Shown here: positions 23,214 to 30,365 of the stretch, piece after piece
Layout of the letters: each line of letters starts with the position of its first letter
Position numbering within the stretch: the stretch's first letter is position 1
DNA from: Myxococcales bacterium
GTDB lineage: Bacteria > Myxococcota > UBA727 > VGSZ01
Assembly: GCA_023248635.1 (NCBI GenBank)
Contig: JAHFED010000029.1
Coordinates: 1-35,963, forward strand
Reading direction: 5' to 3'
Length of the DNA: 35,963 nucleotides
The notes under the pieces: generated by a model
Told to the model about the DNA's origin: nothing
What the model saw: only the letters and a program-made list of their open reading frames with translations
Database searches by the model: none
Position numbers and translations under genes: made by a program

Positions 23214-24737
23214 TCAACGTGAAAGGAGTCGGGTTAGCTGGTGCTGGCGAAACGCTCGTCGTCGTCGAAAGACCATCAGCAGTGCCGCCCCGACTGTCGT
23301 GCCCTGGCTGTGGGCGCAGTCGCAGCCCCCTGGCTCCTCGACCTCGGGCGGGAGCGGGGGATCGACCAGGCTCTCGAGTGCTGCCACCGGCTGAATCAAG
23401 CCGAAGCCGTATTCGTCGTCGTGGCCGGCGGCGTCGGGGCGGGCGAATACCGATTGTTCAGCACTCGCCTCGAGGATCTCGTCGACCTCGTCGGCGGTGA
23501 GCTCGGGATCGAGCGCCAGCAGCAAACCGACGATGCCCGAGACGATGGGGGCTGCCGACGACGTGCCGCCGAACTGCACGGTGACGTCGCCGGGGTCTGC
23601 TCCCCCGCTGCCGCTGATGTCGGTGGTGACGGTGCCAGTGGGGGCGACGATGTCGACGGAGGGTCCGCGGTTGGAGAATTGCGTGAGCTCGTCGAGGTTG
23701 TTGACGGCCCCGACGCCGACGACGCCTCTGACTGCGAGCAGCTCGTCGTCGTTGATCAAGCGGGAGTCGTTGCCGGCGGCGAAGACGACGACGGCACCTT
23801 TGCCAGAGCGGCCGTGGTCGTGCACCTCGGTGATGGCATCGGCCAGCACGCCGGGCACTGGGATGGCGTCGACGAAGCCCCAGGAGTTGGAGACGATGGC
23901 GACGTCGTCGTCGAAGGCGAAGCCGAAGGCCCGCACGTCGGCGTTCAAGGGCACATCTTCACCTTGGCCCGAGAGCATCCGTGTGCACCTGGCGCGACAC
24001 AAGGGACAAGCGCCGGCGACGTCGAGGCCGTTGTCGGTGAGGGCGGCGATCAATCCCGTGCAAGCGGTGCCGTGCTCGTTGCCAGAGCCGCTGGGAAAAA
24101 ACGTAGGGTCGTCGTCGTCGTCGACGACGTCGTGGCCGGGATCGAGCTTGGCCTGCAGATCGGGGTGCAGCAGGTCGCAGCCGTTGTCGACCACCGCGAC
24201 CACGATGGAGGGATCGCCGAGCGAGAGAGCCCAAGCCGACTCCATCTCGAGGTCGTCGAAGAAAAACTGGCCGACGTAGCGGGGGTCGTTCGGCGGCAGG
24301 GAGATGTCGGCGAGGGCGTGGCGCAAGTGCAGATCGGGGAAGGCCTCGAGCACGGTGCCGTCGTCCACGAAGGGCATCAGGCGTTGGGCGAGGGCTACGC
24401 CGTCTTCGCCCGCGCGCGCGCTCTTCACCAGCCACAAGCCCAGGGAGGGAAAGAGCGAGCGCAGCACCACGACATCGAGGAGGGCGGCATCGAGGTGCTC
24501 GGTTTTGAGGATCACGCCGCTGCCGATGCGGGCCTGGGTGCTGCGCCCGGTGGCGGGATCGGCATAGACGACGTCGACGGGCGAGCTGTCGCTGCCGGCC
24601 ACGGGCCCGCGCATCGCCGTGCGCAGTTGCCCCCGATCGCGAAAAACAAAGGTGGACCCCAGCGTGAGGGGCCGCACGTCGACAGGCAGGTCGGTGACGG
24701 CGCTGGCGAAGGCAACAGTGGCGGCAAATAGGATCAC
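23214..24737 (-). CDS. Subtilisin-like serine protease (S8) with MYXO-CTERM-like tail
   Basis: 507 residues, GTG start. Signal peptide (1-14), a propeptide-like region (about 20-150), then the S8 catalytic domain with Asp184 (VVDNGCDLLHPDL), His222 (NEHGTACTG), the oxyanion Asn in FAAGNDS and Ser393 (GGTSSAAP). The triad is complete, so it should be active outside the cytoplasm. An acidic DDDDD loop may bind calcium. The tail GGCDCAHSQG, a short hydrophobic stretch and RRRR matches the MYXO-CTERM sorting-tag layout. A 17-residue extension after RRRR is unusual and contains a repeat shared with dinG. Divergent from the lipoprotein at 24780 with a gap of only 42 bp. Confidence 0.92.
   Translation of the reverse strand: MILFAATVAFASAVTDLPVDVRPLTLGSTFVFRDRGQLRTAMRGPVAGSDSSPVDVVYADPATGRSTQARIGSGVILKTEHLDAALLDVVVLRSLFPSLGLWLVKSARAGEDGVALAQRLMPFVDDGTVLEAFPDLHLRHALADISLPPNDPRYVGQFFFDDLEMESAWALSLGDPSIVVAVVDNGCDLLHPDLQAKLDPGHDVVDDDDDPTFFPSGSGNEHGTACTGLIAALTDNGLDVAGACPLCRARCTRMLSGQGEDVPLNADVRAFGFAFDDDVAIVSNSWGFVDAIPVPGVLADAITEVHDHGRSGKGAVVVFAAGNDSRLINDDELLAVRGVVGVGAVNNLDELTQFSNRGPSVDIVAPTGTVTTDISGSGGADPGDVTVQFGGTSSAAPIVSGIVGLLLALDPELTADEVDEILEASAEQSVFARPDAAGHDDEYGFGLIQPVAALESLVDPPLPPEVEEPGGCDCAHSQGTTVGAALLMVFRRRRAFRQHQLTRLLSR
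23236..23260. repeat. 25-bp exact repeat, copy 2 (3' end of protease gene)
   Basis: Identical to 9115-9139 on the same DNA strand. Here it is read antisense by the protease gene and encodes part of the extension after the MYXO-CTERM-like Arg cluster. Confidence 0.7.
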
Positions 24738-24779
24738 AGACCGACTTTACCGGCCCGCTTCACTCGGTACAGTGCCCAG
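24738..24779. promoter_or_regulatory. Face-to-face leaderless-type promoters in a 42-bp divergent gap
   Basis: On the plus strand, TTTACC (24746-24751), a 16-bp spacer and TACAGT (24768-24773) end 6 nt before the ATG at 24780. On the minus strand, TAAAGT (complement of 24744-24749) ends 6 nt before the GTG at 24737. The -35 of one overlaps the -10 of the other, so the two transcripts probably compete. Neither leaves room for a ribosome site. Confidence 0.5.
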
Positions 24780-25880
24780 ATGCCTCAGATGCTGCGGGTC
24801 AGCGTCCTCGTCGCCGCCCTCCTCGCCGGCCTGTGCGTGGCCGCGTGCGAGCGGCCGCCCGTCGCTGGACCTCCCGCCGTTGTCGACGACGATCGCGTGC
24901 TGCTCGACCTTCCCAGCTTCTTGCAGGACCGGCCCGCCATCGGGGGCAAGTGGTACGACTACAGCGTCGACGGCCACGTGCTCGAGCCCAAGAGCGAAGC
25001 GTGGATCCTCAAGGACGACGTCGACACTTCTGGCGCGCCAGCGCCTGAAGCAATAAACACTTTTGGTTTTCGCATCGCCAGCGTCTACGACGACGACAGC
25101 GGTGAAACCGGCCTCTTCACCCTCGAGGTCGTGAGGCGCGAGGGAGCGGTCTGGACGGACTCCGAGCTCTTCACCGCACCCGCCAATGTGAAAGATGGCG
25201 CTCCCGTGTGCGTCGATCTCGGCAGCAAGAGCGGCATCGACTGCGACGACGACGGTTGGCAGCTGCGCTTCACCTTGCAGAGTCGCCTGAGCGTGTTTGC
25301 GGCCTTTGCGGTGGCCGAGCCGGCCGTGTTTCTGGCCGACGGTGTGCTGGTCGCCCGCGTCGATGGGCTGTCGTCGTTGTCGGAGCTCCCCGATCCCGCC
25401 ACGCTGCAAACGCTCGACGACGAACCGGCCTTCGACAGCAGCGATTGGGACTTCTCCCGCTACGCAGCGGACCTGCCAGTGCCGGGCCGCGTCTTGGGAT
25501 CCCTGGCCCGCGCCGAAGCCGTTCCCTGGGACTTTGTCTCCGCCGACTTTGCCTTGGTGCGCTGGTCGGTGGCCCGCGTCGACGACGACACCTTGCGCTT
25601 TTCGCTGCAGCAACAGCCCATCGGGCGCGAAGATCTGACCATCCCCAAAGACCTCGGTGACAGCGTCGACGTCGACGTCAACGTGGGCGCCCTCCCCGTC
25701 TTTGTCTCCTTCAGCGCCGCCGATCTGCTGACGCCCGCCGCGGACCTGGCTGGCTCGAGCTGGCCCCTGCAGCCCCCCTTCGCCAAGCGCTACGACCTCG
25801 TCATCGAAGACGACGCCGGCACGGGCGAGCTGCAACTGCTCTTGTCGCCGGCGACGGCGGCCCTTCACCTGGATCCCTGA
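24780..25880 (+). CDS. Predicted lipoprotein, possible HmuY-related partner
   Basis: 366 residues. Signal peptide with lipobox VAAC (Cys23). The middle (GGKWYDYSVDGHVLEPKSEAW, about 55-78, key Trp-Tyr-Asp-Tyr) recalls the YYxYDxxxGHVV opening of HmuY-type heme-binding lipoproteins, but I cannot confirm the domain across the rest, which is beta-rich with many Asp. A hairpin-forming palindrome at 25027-25050 lies in frame at about residues 83-91. It ends 8 bp before the HmuY-like gene, so both are co-transcribed. Function otherwise unknown. Confidence 0.75.
   Translation: MPQMLRVSVLVAALLAGLCVAACERPPVAGPPAVVDDDRVLLDLPSFLQDRPAIGGKWYDYSVDGHVLEPKSEAWILKDDVDTSGAPAPEAINTFGFRIASVYDDDSGETGLFTLEVVRREGAVWTDSELFTAPANVKDGAPVCVDLGSKSGIDCDDDGWQLRFTLQSRLSVFAAFAVAEPAVFLADGVLVARVDGLSSLSELPDPATLQTLDDEPAFDSSDWDFSRYAADLPVPGRVLGSLARAEAVPWDFVSADFALVRWSVARVDDDTLRFSLQQQPIGREDLTIPKDLGDSVDVDVNVGALPVFVSFSAADLLTPAADLAGSSWPLQPPFAKRYDLVIEDDAGTGELQLLLSPATAALHLDP
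25027..25050. repeat. In-frame palindrome, copy A (10-4-10 hairpin)
   Basis: Arms CTTCTGGCGC and GCGCCTGAAG, one mismatch, loop GCCA. The right arm is identical to that of copy B at 27073-27082, and both encode the same SGA-x-APE peptide in the same frame. An AT-richer stretch with TTGGTTTT follows. Confidence 0.6.
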
Positions 25881-25888
25881 GGCTGGTC

Positions 25889-26659
25889 ATGAGGCTCTTG
25901 CTCTCGGCATCGATCGTCGTCGTCACGGGCCTGGCTGCCTGCGCGCAACCGCCCGTCGCCACCGAGGGGGAAGGCGAGGGCGAGGGCGAGCCCGCCGCCA
26001 CCTGCACCGAAGCGGTGGCGGTGCCCTGTCGCGACGACGTCTTTGGCACCCTGTCGATGAGCCTCGATGAGACGGCCACCGGCGTCATCGACAACGTCGT
26101 CGACGGCGACGGCTATGACACTGGCGTCGACGCCCGCAGCAACGGCGCCTTCGCCAGCGGGCCCTGGGTCTATGGACGCTTCACCGAGGCCGGCCTCGAA
26201 AAAGTCGAGCTCTTCGACGACGAAAGCCTGGATTCCCTCGACTGGGACATCGCCTTTCAGCGCTTCGTCATCCGCCTCAACTCCGGCTTCGGCGGGCCCT
26301 CGTGCGTGAGTGCCGCCCGCACCGCGGTGGACACCGACTTCGAGACTCTCGACGCCGTGCCCGCGGGGCTGAACTTCAATGGCGAAGAGTTCATGACCGA
26401 CAACGGCGACGGCTCGTGCACCATCGTCCCCGACGGCAGCGGCCAGGGTTCGCCCGGCGTGGTGCTGCAAAACTGGTGGGAGTACCCGGGCTGTGTGGCG
26501 ACGACGGGCAACGTCTACGTCGTCAGCTTGAGCGATGGCCGACGCGTCAAGCTCGTGGTCACCCAGTACTACGGACAGGGCCAGGAGCTGTGCAACGACG
26601 GCACGCGCGGTGAGTCGCAGTCGGCCTTGGTGCGCTTCCGCTGGGCCTTCCTGCCTTGA
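25889..26659 (+). CDS. HmuY-like lipoprotein
   Basis: 256 residues. Lipobox LAAC (Cys18), then an EGEGEGEGE linker (27-35). The body has the HmuY hallmark segment LDSLDWDIAFQRFVIRLNSG (about 110-129; key Trp-Asp-Ile-Ala-Phe and Arg-Leu-Asn-Ser-Gly), preceded by WVYGRFTEAGLE and followed by a second half with the VVTQYYG strand. HmuY proteins bind heme at the cell surface in Bacteroidetes; the domain also occurs in Myxococcota, where ligands are less clear. TGAGG precedes the ATG, and the stop overlaps the next gene's TTG start as TTGA. Confidence 0.82.
   Translation: MRLLLSASIVVVTGLAACAQPPVATEGEGEGEGEPAATCTEAVAVPCRDDVFGTLSMSLDETATGVIDNVVDGDGYDTGVDARSNGAFASGPWVYGRFTEAGLEKVELFDDESLDSLDWDIAFQRFVIRLNSGFGGPSCVSAARTAVDTDFETLDAVPAGLNFNGEEFMTDNGDGSCTIVPDGSGQGSPGVVLQNWWEYPGCVATTGNVYVVSLSDGRRVKLVVTQYYGQGQELCNDGTRGESQSALVRFRWAFLP
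25962..25983 (+). repeat. 22-bp repeat encoding an EGEG linker, copy 1
   Basis: Identical to 27971-27992. Here it encodes the linker right after the lipobox of the HmuY-like protein. Confidence 0.65.
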
Positions 26660-28176
26660 GCCCGCGCGTTTTGACTGGGTTGGTGCTGCTGCTGGCGACG
26701 ACGGCGGCGGCGCGTCCCGACGATCCGGGCTCGGATCTCTTCAGCTTCGACGTCGGCGACGAGGTGCTCACCTTCGATTCGGCGCGTTTCAGATTTCACT
26801 ATTCCCTGGCAGGAACGCACGCCATTCCTGCTGCAGATGATGACGCGTCCGGAGTGCCAGACCACCTCGAGGAGCTGGCGGAGATCTACGAGGGCGCCCT
26901 TGAGCTTTATGTCGAGCTCGGCTACCGCGCCCCCGTTTCCGACGAGAACCAGGGCGACAACGGCGGCGACGGCCGCTTCGATGTCTACCTGGTCGACTTC
27001 GCCTTGACCGCCGACGGCGCCTACCGACCTGAGAATTGCATCGCCGCAGTGCCAAATGCTTCAGGCGCTCGCGCGCCTGAAGTGTGCTCTGGTTTTATGG
27101 TGCAGGAGAACGATTTCCGCGGTTATGGTTATCCCAGCGTCAGCATCGCCAACCGCACCGTCGCCAGCCACGAGCTCTTCCACGCCGTGCAAGCGGCCTA
27201 CGACAACGGCCAGGGCGCGGTGATGGCCGAGGGCACCGCGGTGTGGGCCAGCGAGCGCTTCGACCCTTCGCTCTTCGATCTCGAGGGCTTCTCCTCCGGC
27301 TACCTCGACGACGCCGAGACCTCCCTGGATTCCCCCTCCTCTGGTGCCGTCGACCCCTTCAGCTACGGCGCCGCGGTGTTCTTTCTGTCGCTGAGCGAGC
27401 GCTACGGTGACGATGTGCTCTTGCACTTGTGGGAGCACACCGAAAACGGCGCCGCCGGCATCGACGACCCCTTCTGGTTCGACGTCATCGACGGCGTGCT
27501 GCAGGAGGACGCCGGCGTTACTTTTGCCGACGCCTTCACCGAGTTCTCCGCTTGGACCCTGTTCACCGGCCGGCGCGCCGATGCCGCGCGTGGCTTTGCC
27601 CACGGTGAGGACCTCTCAGAACGCGAGGCCGAGGTGCTCGAGCTCCCCGTCGACCGGGCCAGCTTCGTCGTGTTCACGTCGTCGTCGCGGCTGGTGCGGG
27701 TGGTGCCCCGCGGTCGTTCGCAGGTGGCCGTGGCCCTGAGCGGCGATCCCGTGAACTTCGACGGCATGACGCTGTTCTTGCTGCCCATCGACCTCAACGC
27801 GGGCCCCAAGGAGCTCGTCTCCGTCTCCGACGTCGCCGCCGGCGGCATCGTCGACCTCGGCATCGACGACGAGCTCTTGGTCCTCTTGGTCAACGCCCGC
27901 CAACAAGGCCAAGGCGCCCGTCCCACCCTCTGCATCGGCGACGAAGCCGAAGTCGCTGCGTGCACGGCAGCCGAGGGGGAAGGCGAGGGCGAAGGCGAAG
28001 GCGACGTCGTCGTCGACCCGCCCCGGGGCTGCGGCTGCGGAGCGCTGCCCGGGACCTGGGCCATGGGCGGGATCGCGCTGCTTGCGTTGGCGCCGAAGCG
28101 GCGGCACCGTAGTCGGCATGGCACCTCTCCTCGGGCCCGTGCTCTTGTTGGCGCTGCAGACCAGCGGCGATCCTGA
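26656..28176 (+). CDS. HExxH metalloprotease of the MXAN_6640 type with MYXO-CTERM-like tail
   Basis: 506 residues starting at TTG, which overlaps the previous stop (TTGA) and opens a signal peptide ending AAARPD. The zinc motif HELFH (172-176) is followed at about 192 by EGTAVWASE, the arrangement of MXAN_6640-family putative metalloproteases. An early Ca-site-like DNGGDGRFDVYLVD is also typical. The C-terminus has an EGEGEGEGEG linker, then GCGCGALPGTWAMGG, a hydrophobic stretch and KRRHRSR, a MYXO-CTERM-like sorting tag; a further 20 residues follow. Probably secreted or surface-held and active. It lies in one unit with the HmuY-like lipoprotein and overlaps the next gene by 59 bases. Confidence 0.85.
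   Translation: MSPRVLTGLVLLLATTAAARPDDPGSDLFSFDVGDEVLTFDSARFRFHYSLAGTHAIPAADDDASGVPDHLEELAEIYEGALELYVELGYRAPVSDENQGDNGGDGRFDVYLVDFALTADGAYRPENCIAAVPNASGARAPEVCSGFMVQENDFRGYGYPSVSIANRTVASHELFHAVQAAYDNGQGAVMAEGTAVWASERFDPSLFDLEGFSSGYLDDAETSLDSPSSGAVDPFSYGAAVFFLSLSERYGDDVLLHLWEHTENGAAGIDDPFWFDVIDGVLQEDAGVTFADAFTEFSAWTLFTGRRADAARGFAHGEDLSEREAEVLELPVDRASFVVFTSSSRLVRVVPRGRSQVAVALSGDPVNFDGMTLFLLPIDLNAGPKELVSVSDVAAGGIVDLGIDDELLVLLVNARQQGQGARPTLCIGDEAEVAACTAAEGEGEGEGEGDVVVDPPRGCGCGALPGTWAMGGIALLALAPKRRHRSRHGTSPRARALVGAADQRRS
26809..26831. repeat. Small hairpin within the metalloprotease gene
   Basis: Arms GCAGGAA (26809-26815) and TTCCTGC (26825-26831) around a 9-nt loop, in a locally AT-richer part of the coding region. 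Confidence 0.4.
27059..27082. repeat. In-frame palindrome, copy B (10-4-10 hairpin)
   Basis: Perfect arms CTTCAGGCGC and GCGCCTGAAG around TCGC, coding for ASGARAPE in the metalloprotease. Same arms and frame as copy A at 25027. A stretch with TGGTTTT follows, as at copy A. Confidence 0.65.
27971..27992 (+). repeat. 22-bp repeat encoding an EGEG linker, copy 2
   Basis: Identical to 25962-25983. Here it encodes the linker just before the MYXO-CTERM-like tag. Confidence 0.65.
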
Positions 28177-29803
28177 AGAGCTGCGCGAACAGCCCGCGCT
28201 CCCCGCCGTCGAGAGCAAGCCCGTCGAAAGCAAGGTCGAGGCTGGGGAGAAGAAACCCGAGCCCCCCGAACCCGGTTCCATCGAGGAGCACAGGGACATC
28301 GCCCTCCTGCAAGCCCTCGAGGGACGCCTCTCCGTCGGCGACACGCTGGGACCCAAGGACGTCGACGTGCTGCTCCGGCTGCTCTCGTCGAGCCCTGCCC
28401 CCCGCGCCCGCGCGCTCGCCGCCGCCGTGCTGCCCTGGCTCGAGCCTCCCGTGGCCGCGCCGCCTTTGTTTGCCGCCTCCCGCGACGCCGATGCTCGGGT
28501 GCGGGCCACCGCCGGTCAGTCGTTGGTGGCCCTGGCGCGACGCCTGCCCGACGACGTCAAGAAGTCCGCCGCCACTGTCGGTCTGTCGCTGCTCGACGAT
28601 CCCAGTGATGAAGTGGGCTGCGCCGGTGCCGAGCTGCTCGCCGCCCTCACGCCATCCGATTTGAGCCGTGCCAACGGCTCAAACATCAGCACTGTGCGCG
28701 ATGCCTTCGACGTGCGGGCAAAGACCGCTTCCGACGTGCGCTACGCCTGCTTCGTGCGCCACGGCGGGTTGCCCGCTCGAGCCGTCAACATGCCGCCCCT
28801 GCCCCCAGACCCCGACGCCAACAAGCCGAAAACGACGACGTCGGGGCAGCCGGCTGTCGCCCCACCACCAGGTGCAGCGCCCAAGCAATGGTTGTTTGTG
28901 GCCACCGCCGCGAGCACCGGACTCCTCGCTGGCGGAGGCTTACCGGGCGCCTTCGTGCCCTCGCGCGATGTGCTCGTGTACGACGACCGCGAGAGCAAAC
29001 TGTCGCGCGAAGAAGTTTCCGTGCTGACCCAAGGGGGCACGGCCTTGCTCGGAGCGGTGGCCCTGGGTGGTGCGGCCTGGGGAACGGAGTTGATCCTCGG
29101 TCCCTTGTCGACGACGGAGGCGACCAGCGTCCTGGGGGCTGCGGGCGCGGGCACTGTCTTGGGCGCGGGGCTGGGCCTGATGGCGGGGCTCGACGGCAGC
29201 GGCCAATCGCTCTCGCTCTCGCTGGGATCCCTGGGCGGCTTCGTCGGCGGCGCCGCCCTCGCTTATGGGCTCGACCTCGACGACGACGACAACGCCTTGA
29301 TGGCCTCCGCCATGGTGATGGGGGGGCTCGCCAGTGCGCTGGGGGCCTTCACCGCGGTGCCCGTGGGCCTTGACGAGGTGTTCTTGGCGCAGCGTTCCAA
29401 TTTTGGTCTGGGCGCGGGGTTGACGGGGGCGGGTCTGTTCGGGCTCGTGGCCCTCGGCGTTGGCGCCTTCTCCGATCTGCCGGCGTCGCGCTCGGCGGCC
29501 GTCGTCGCCGGCGGGTTGATGGGAGGCGGGCTGCTGACGGGCCTTGGCTTCTTGATCGTGCCCAAAGAGATCGACACCAGCTCGCGCATCGCCTGCGGCT
29601 TGGGTTTGTCGGGGCAGGCCATCGGCATGGCGCTGGCGCTGGTGCTCATTCCCGACCAGTGGTTGGCCATCAGCAGCCCCGCCGTCATCGACGTCACCGC
29701 CAAAGAAGCTCGCTTCGGTTTGCCCCTGCCGGTGGTGTTTGCGCCGCTGCCCGGTCGCAGCGACGCCCCCATCGGCATCACCCTGGTGCGCGCGCGCTTC
29801 TGA
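28118..29803 (+). CDS. HEAT-like domain plus Gly-rich multi-helix membrane protein
   Basis: 561 residues from the ATG at 28118; a longer frame from 28082 exists, but 28118 begins a good signal peptide (APLLGPVLLLALQ). Residues about 55-190 look like HEAT-type helical repeats (ALAAAVLPWLEPP, RDADARVRATAGQSLVALAR, DDPSDEVGCAGAELLAAL). A Pro-rich linker (about 220-250) leads to roughly nine Gly/Ala-rich hydrophobic segments. I do not recognise the whole protein; an envelope role is inferred from topology. It overlaps the metalloprotease gene by 59 bases and ends the four-gene unit. Confidence 0.78.
   Translation: MAPLLGPVLLLALQTSGDPEELREQPALPAVESKPVESKVEAGEKKPEPPEPGSIEEHRDIALLQALEGRLSVGDTLGPKDVDVLLRLLSSSPAPRARALAAAVLPWLEPPVAAPPLFAASRDADARVRATAGQSLVALARRLPDDVKKSAATVGLSLLDDPSDEVGCAGAELLAALTPSDLSRANGSNISTVRDAFDVRAKTASDVRYACFVRHGGLPARAVNMPPLPPDPDANKPKTTTSGQPAVAPPPGAAPKQWLFVATAASTGLLAGGGLPGAFVPSRDVLVYDDRESKLSREEVSVLTQGGTALLGAVALGGAAWGTELILGPLSTTEATSVLGAAGAGTVLGAGLGLMAGLDGSGQSLSLSLGSLGGFVGGAALAYGLDLDDDDNALMASAMVMGGLASALGAFTAVPVGLDEVFLAQRSNFGLGAGLTGAGLFGLVALGVGAFSDLPASRSAAVVAGGLMGGGLLTGLGFLIVPKEIDTSSRIACGLGLSGQAIGMALALVLIPDQWLAISSPAVIDVTAKEARFGLPLPVVFAPLPGRSDAPIGITLVRARF
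28660..28683. repeat. In-frame palindrome, copy C (10-4-10 hairpin)
   Basis: Perfect arms TTTGAGCCGT and ACGGCTCAAA around GCCA, inside the HEAT-like gene. Geometry and loop match copy A although the arm sequence differs. Confidence 0.6.
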
Positions 29804-29822
29804 TCATTTCAGGATGATGTGA

Positions 29823-30365
29823 ATGCTCTTCAGCCCCACCGCAATCGAAGGCGTCGTCGTCGTCGCTGCTCGCCGCAGCGAGGATGGTCGCGGCAGCTTT
29901 TCCCGCCTCGTCGACGTCGATGCCTTCGCAGCTGCCGGCTTGCCCACGCGCTTCGTGCAGGTGAGCCAATCGCGCAACAAGAGCCGAGGAACCCTGCGCG
30001 GCCTGCACTTCCAGGCCGCTCCCCACGAGGAGGACAAGCTGGTGGTGTGCACCCACGGCGCCGCCTTCGACGTCGTCGTCGACTTGCGGCCCGCGAGCCC
30101 GAGCTATTGCAAGTGGCTGGGGTTCGAGCTGAGCGGCGACGTCGACCGCGCCGTGTTTCTCCCTCGCGGTTGCGCCCATGGCTTTCTCACCCTCGTCGAC
30201 GACACCGACCTCGTCTATTTCATCACCACTCCCTATGTGGCGTCGGCGGCGCGCGGGGTGCGCTTCGATGATCCCGCCTTCGGCATCGCCTGGCCGGGTG
30301 CTGCTGCGGTGATGTCCGACAAGGATCGCGCACTGCCCGATTTTGCGAGAGCGATGGGACCATGA
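29823..30365 (+). CDS. rfbC: dTDP-4-dehydrorhamnose 3,5-epimerase-type sugar epimerase
   Basis: A 180-residue cupin enzyme of the RmlC family, which epimerises C3 and C5 of a 4-keto-6-deoxy sugar nucleotide. Visible are GTLRGLHFQ (catalytic His near 61), KLVVCTHGAAFDVVVDLR (about 73-90, acidic residue) and FLPRGCAHGFLTL (about 116-128). The length is the usual one. AGGA precedes the ATG. No RmlA, RmlB or RmlD is in view, so the natural substrate may be a different NDP-sugar; the symbol is by family. Stop overlaps the next start (ATGA). Confidence 0.85.
   Translation: MLFSPTAIEGVVVVAARRSEDGRGSFSRLVDVDAFAAAGLPTRFVQVSQSRNKSRGTLRGLHFQAAPHEEDKLVVCTHGAAFDVVVDLRPASPSYCKWLGFELSGDVDRAVFLPRGCAHGFLTLVDDTDLVYFITTPYVASAARGVRFDDPAFGIAWPGAAAVMSDKDRALPDFARAMGP

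Noticed and set aside
23241-24731. A 496-codon plus-strand frame over the protease
   Set aside because: Antisense shadow; the complete Asp-His-Ser triad is on the minus strand.
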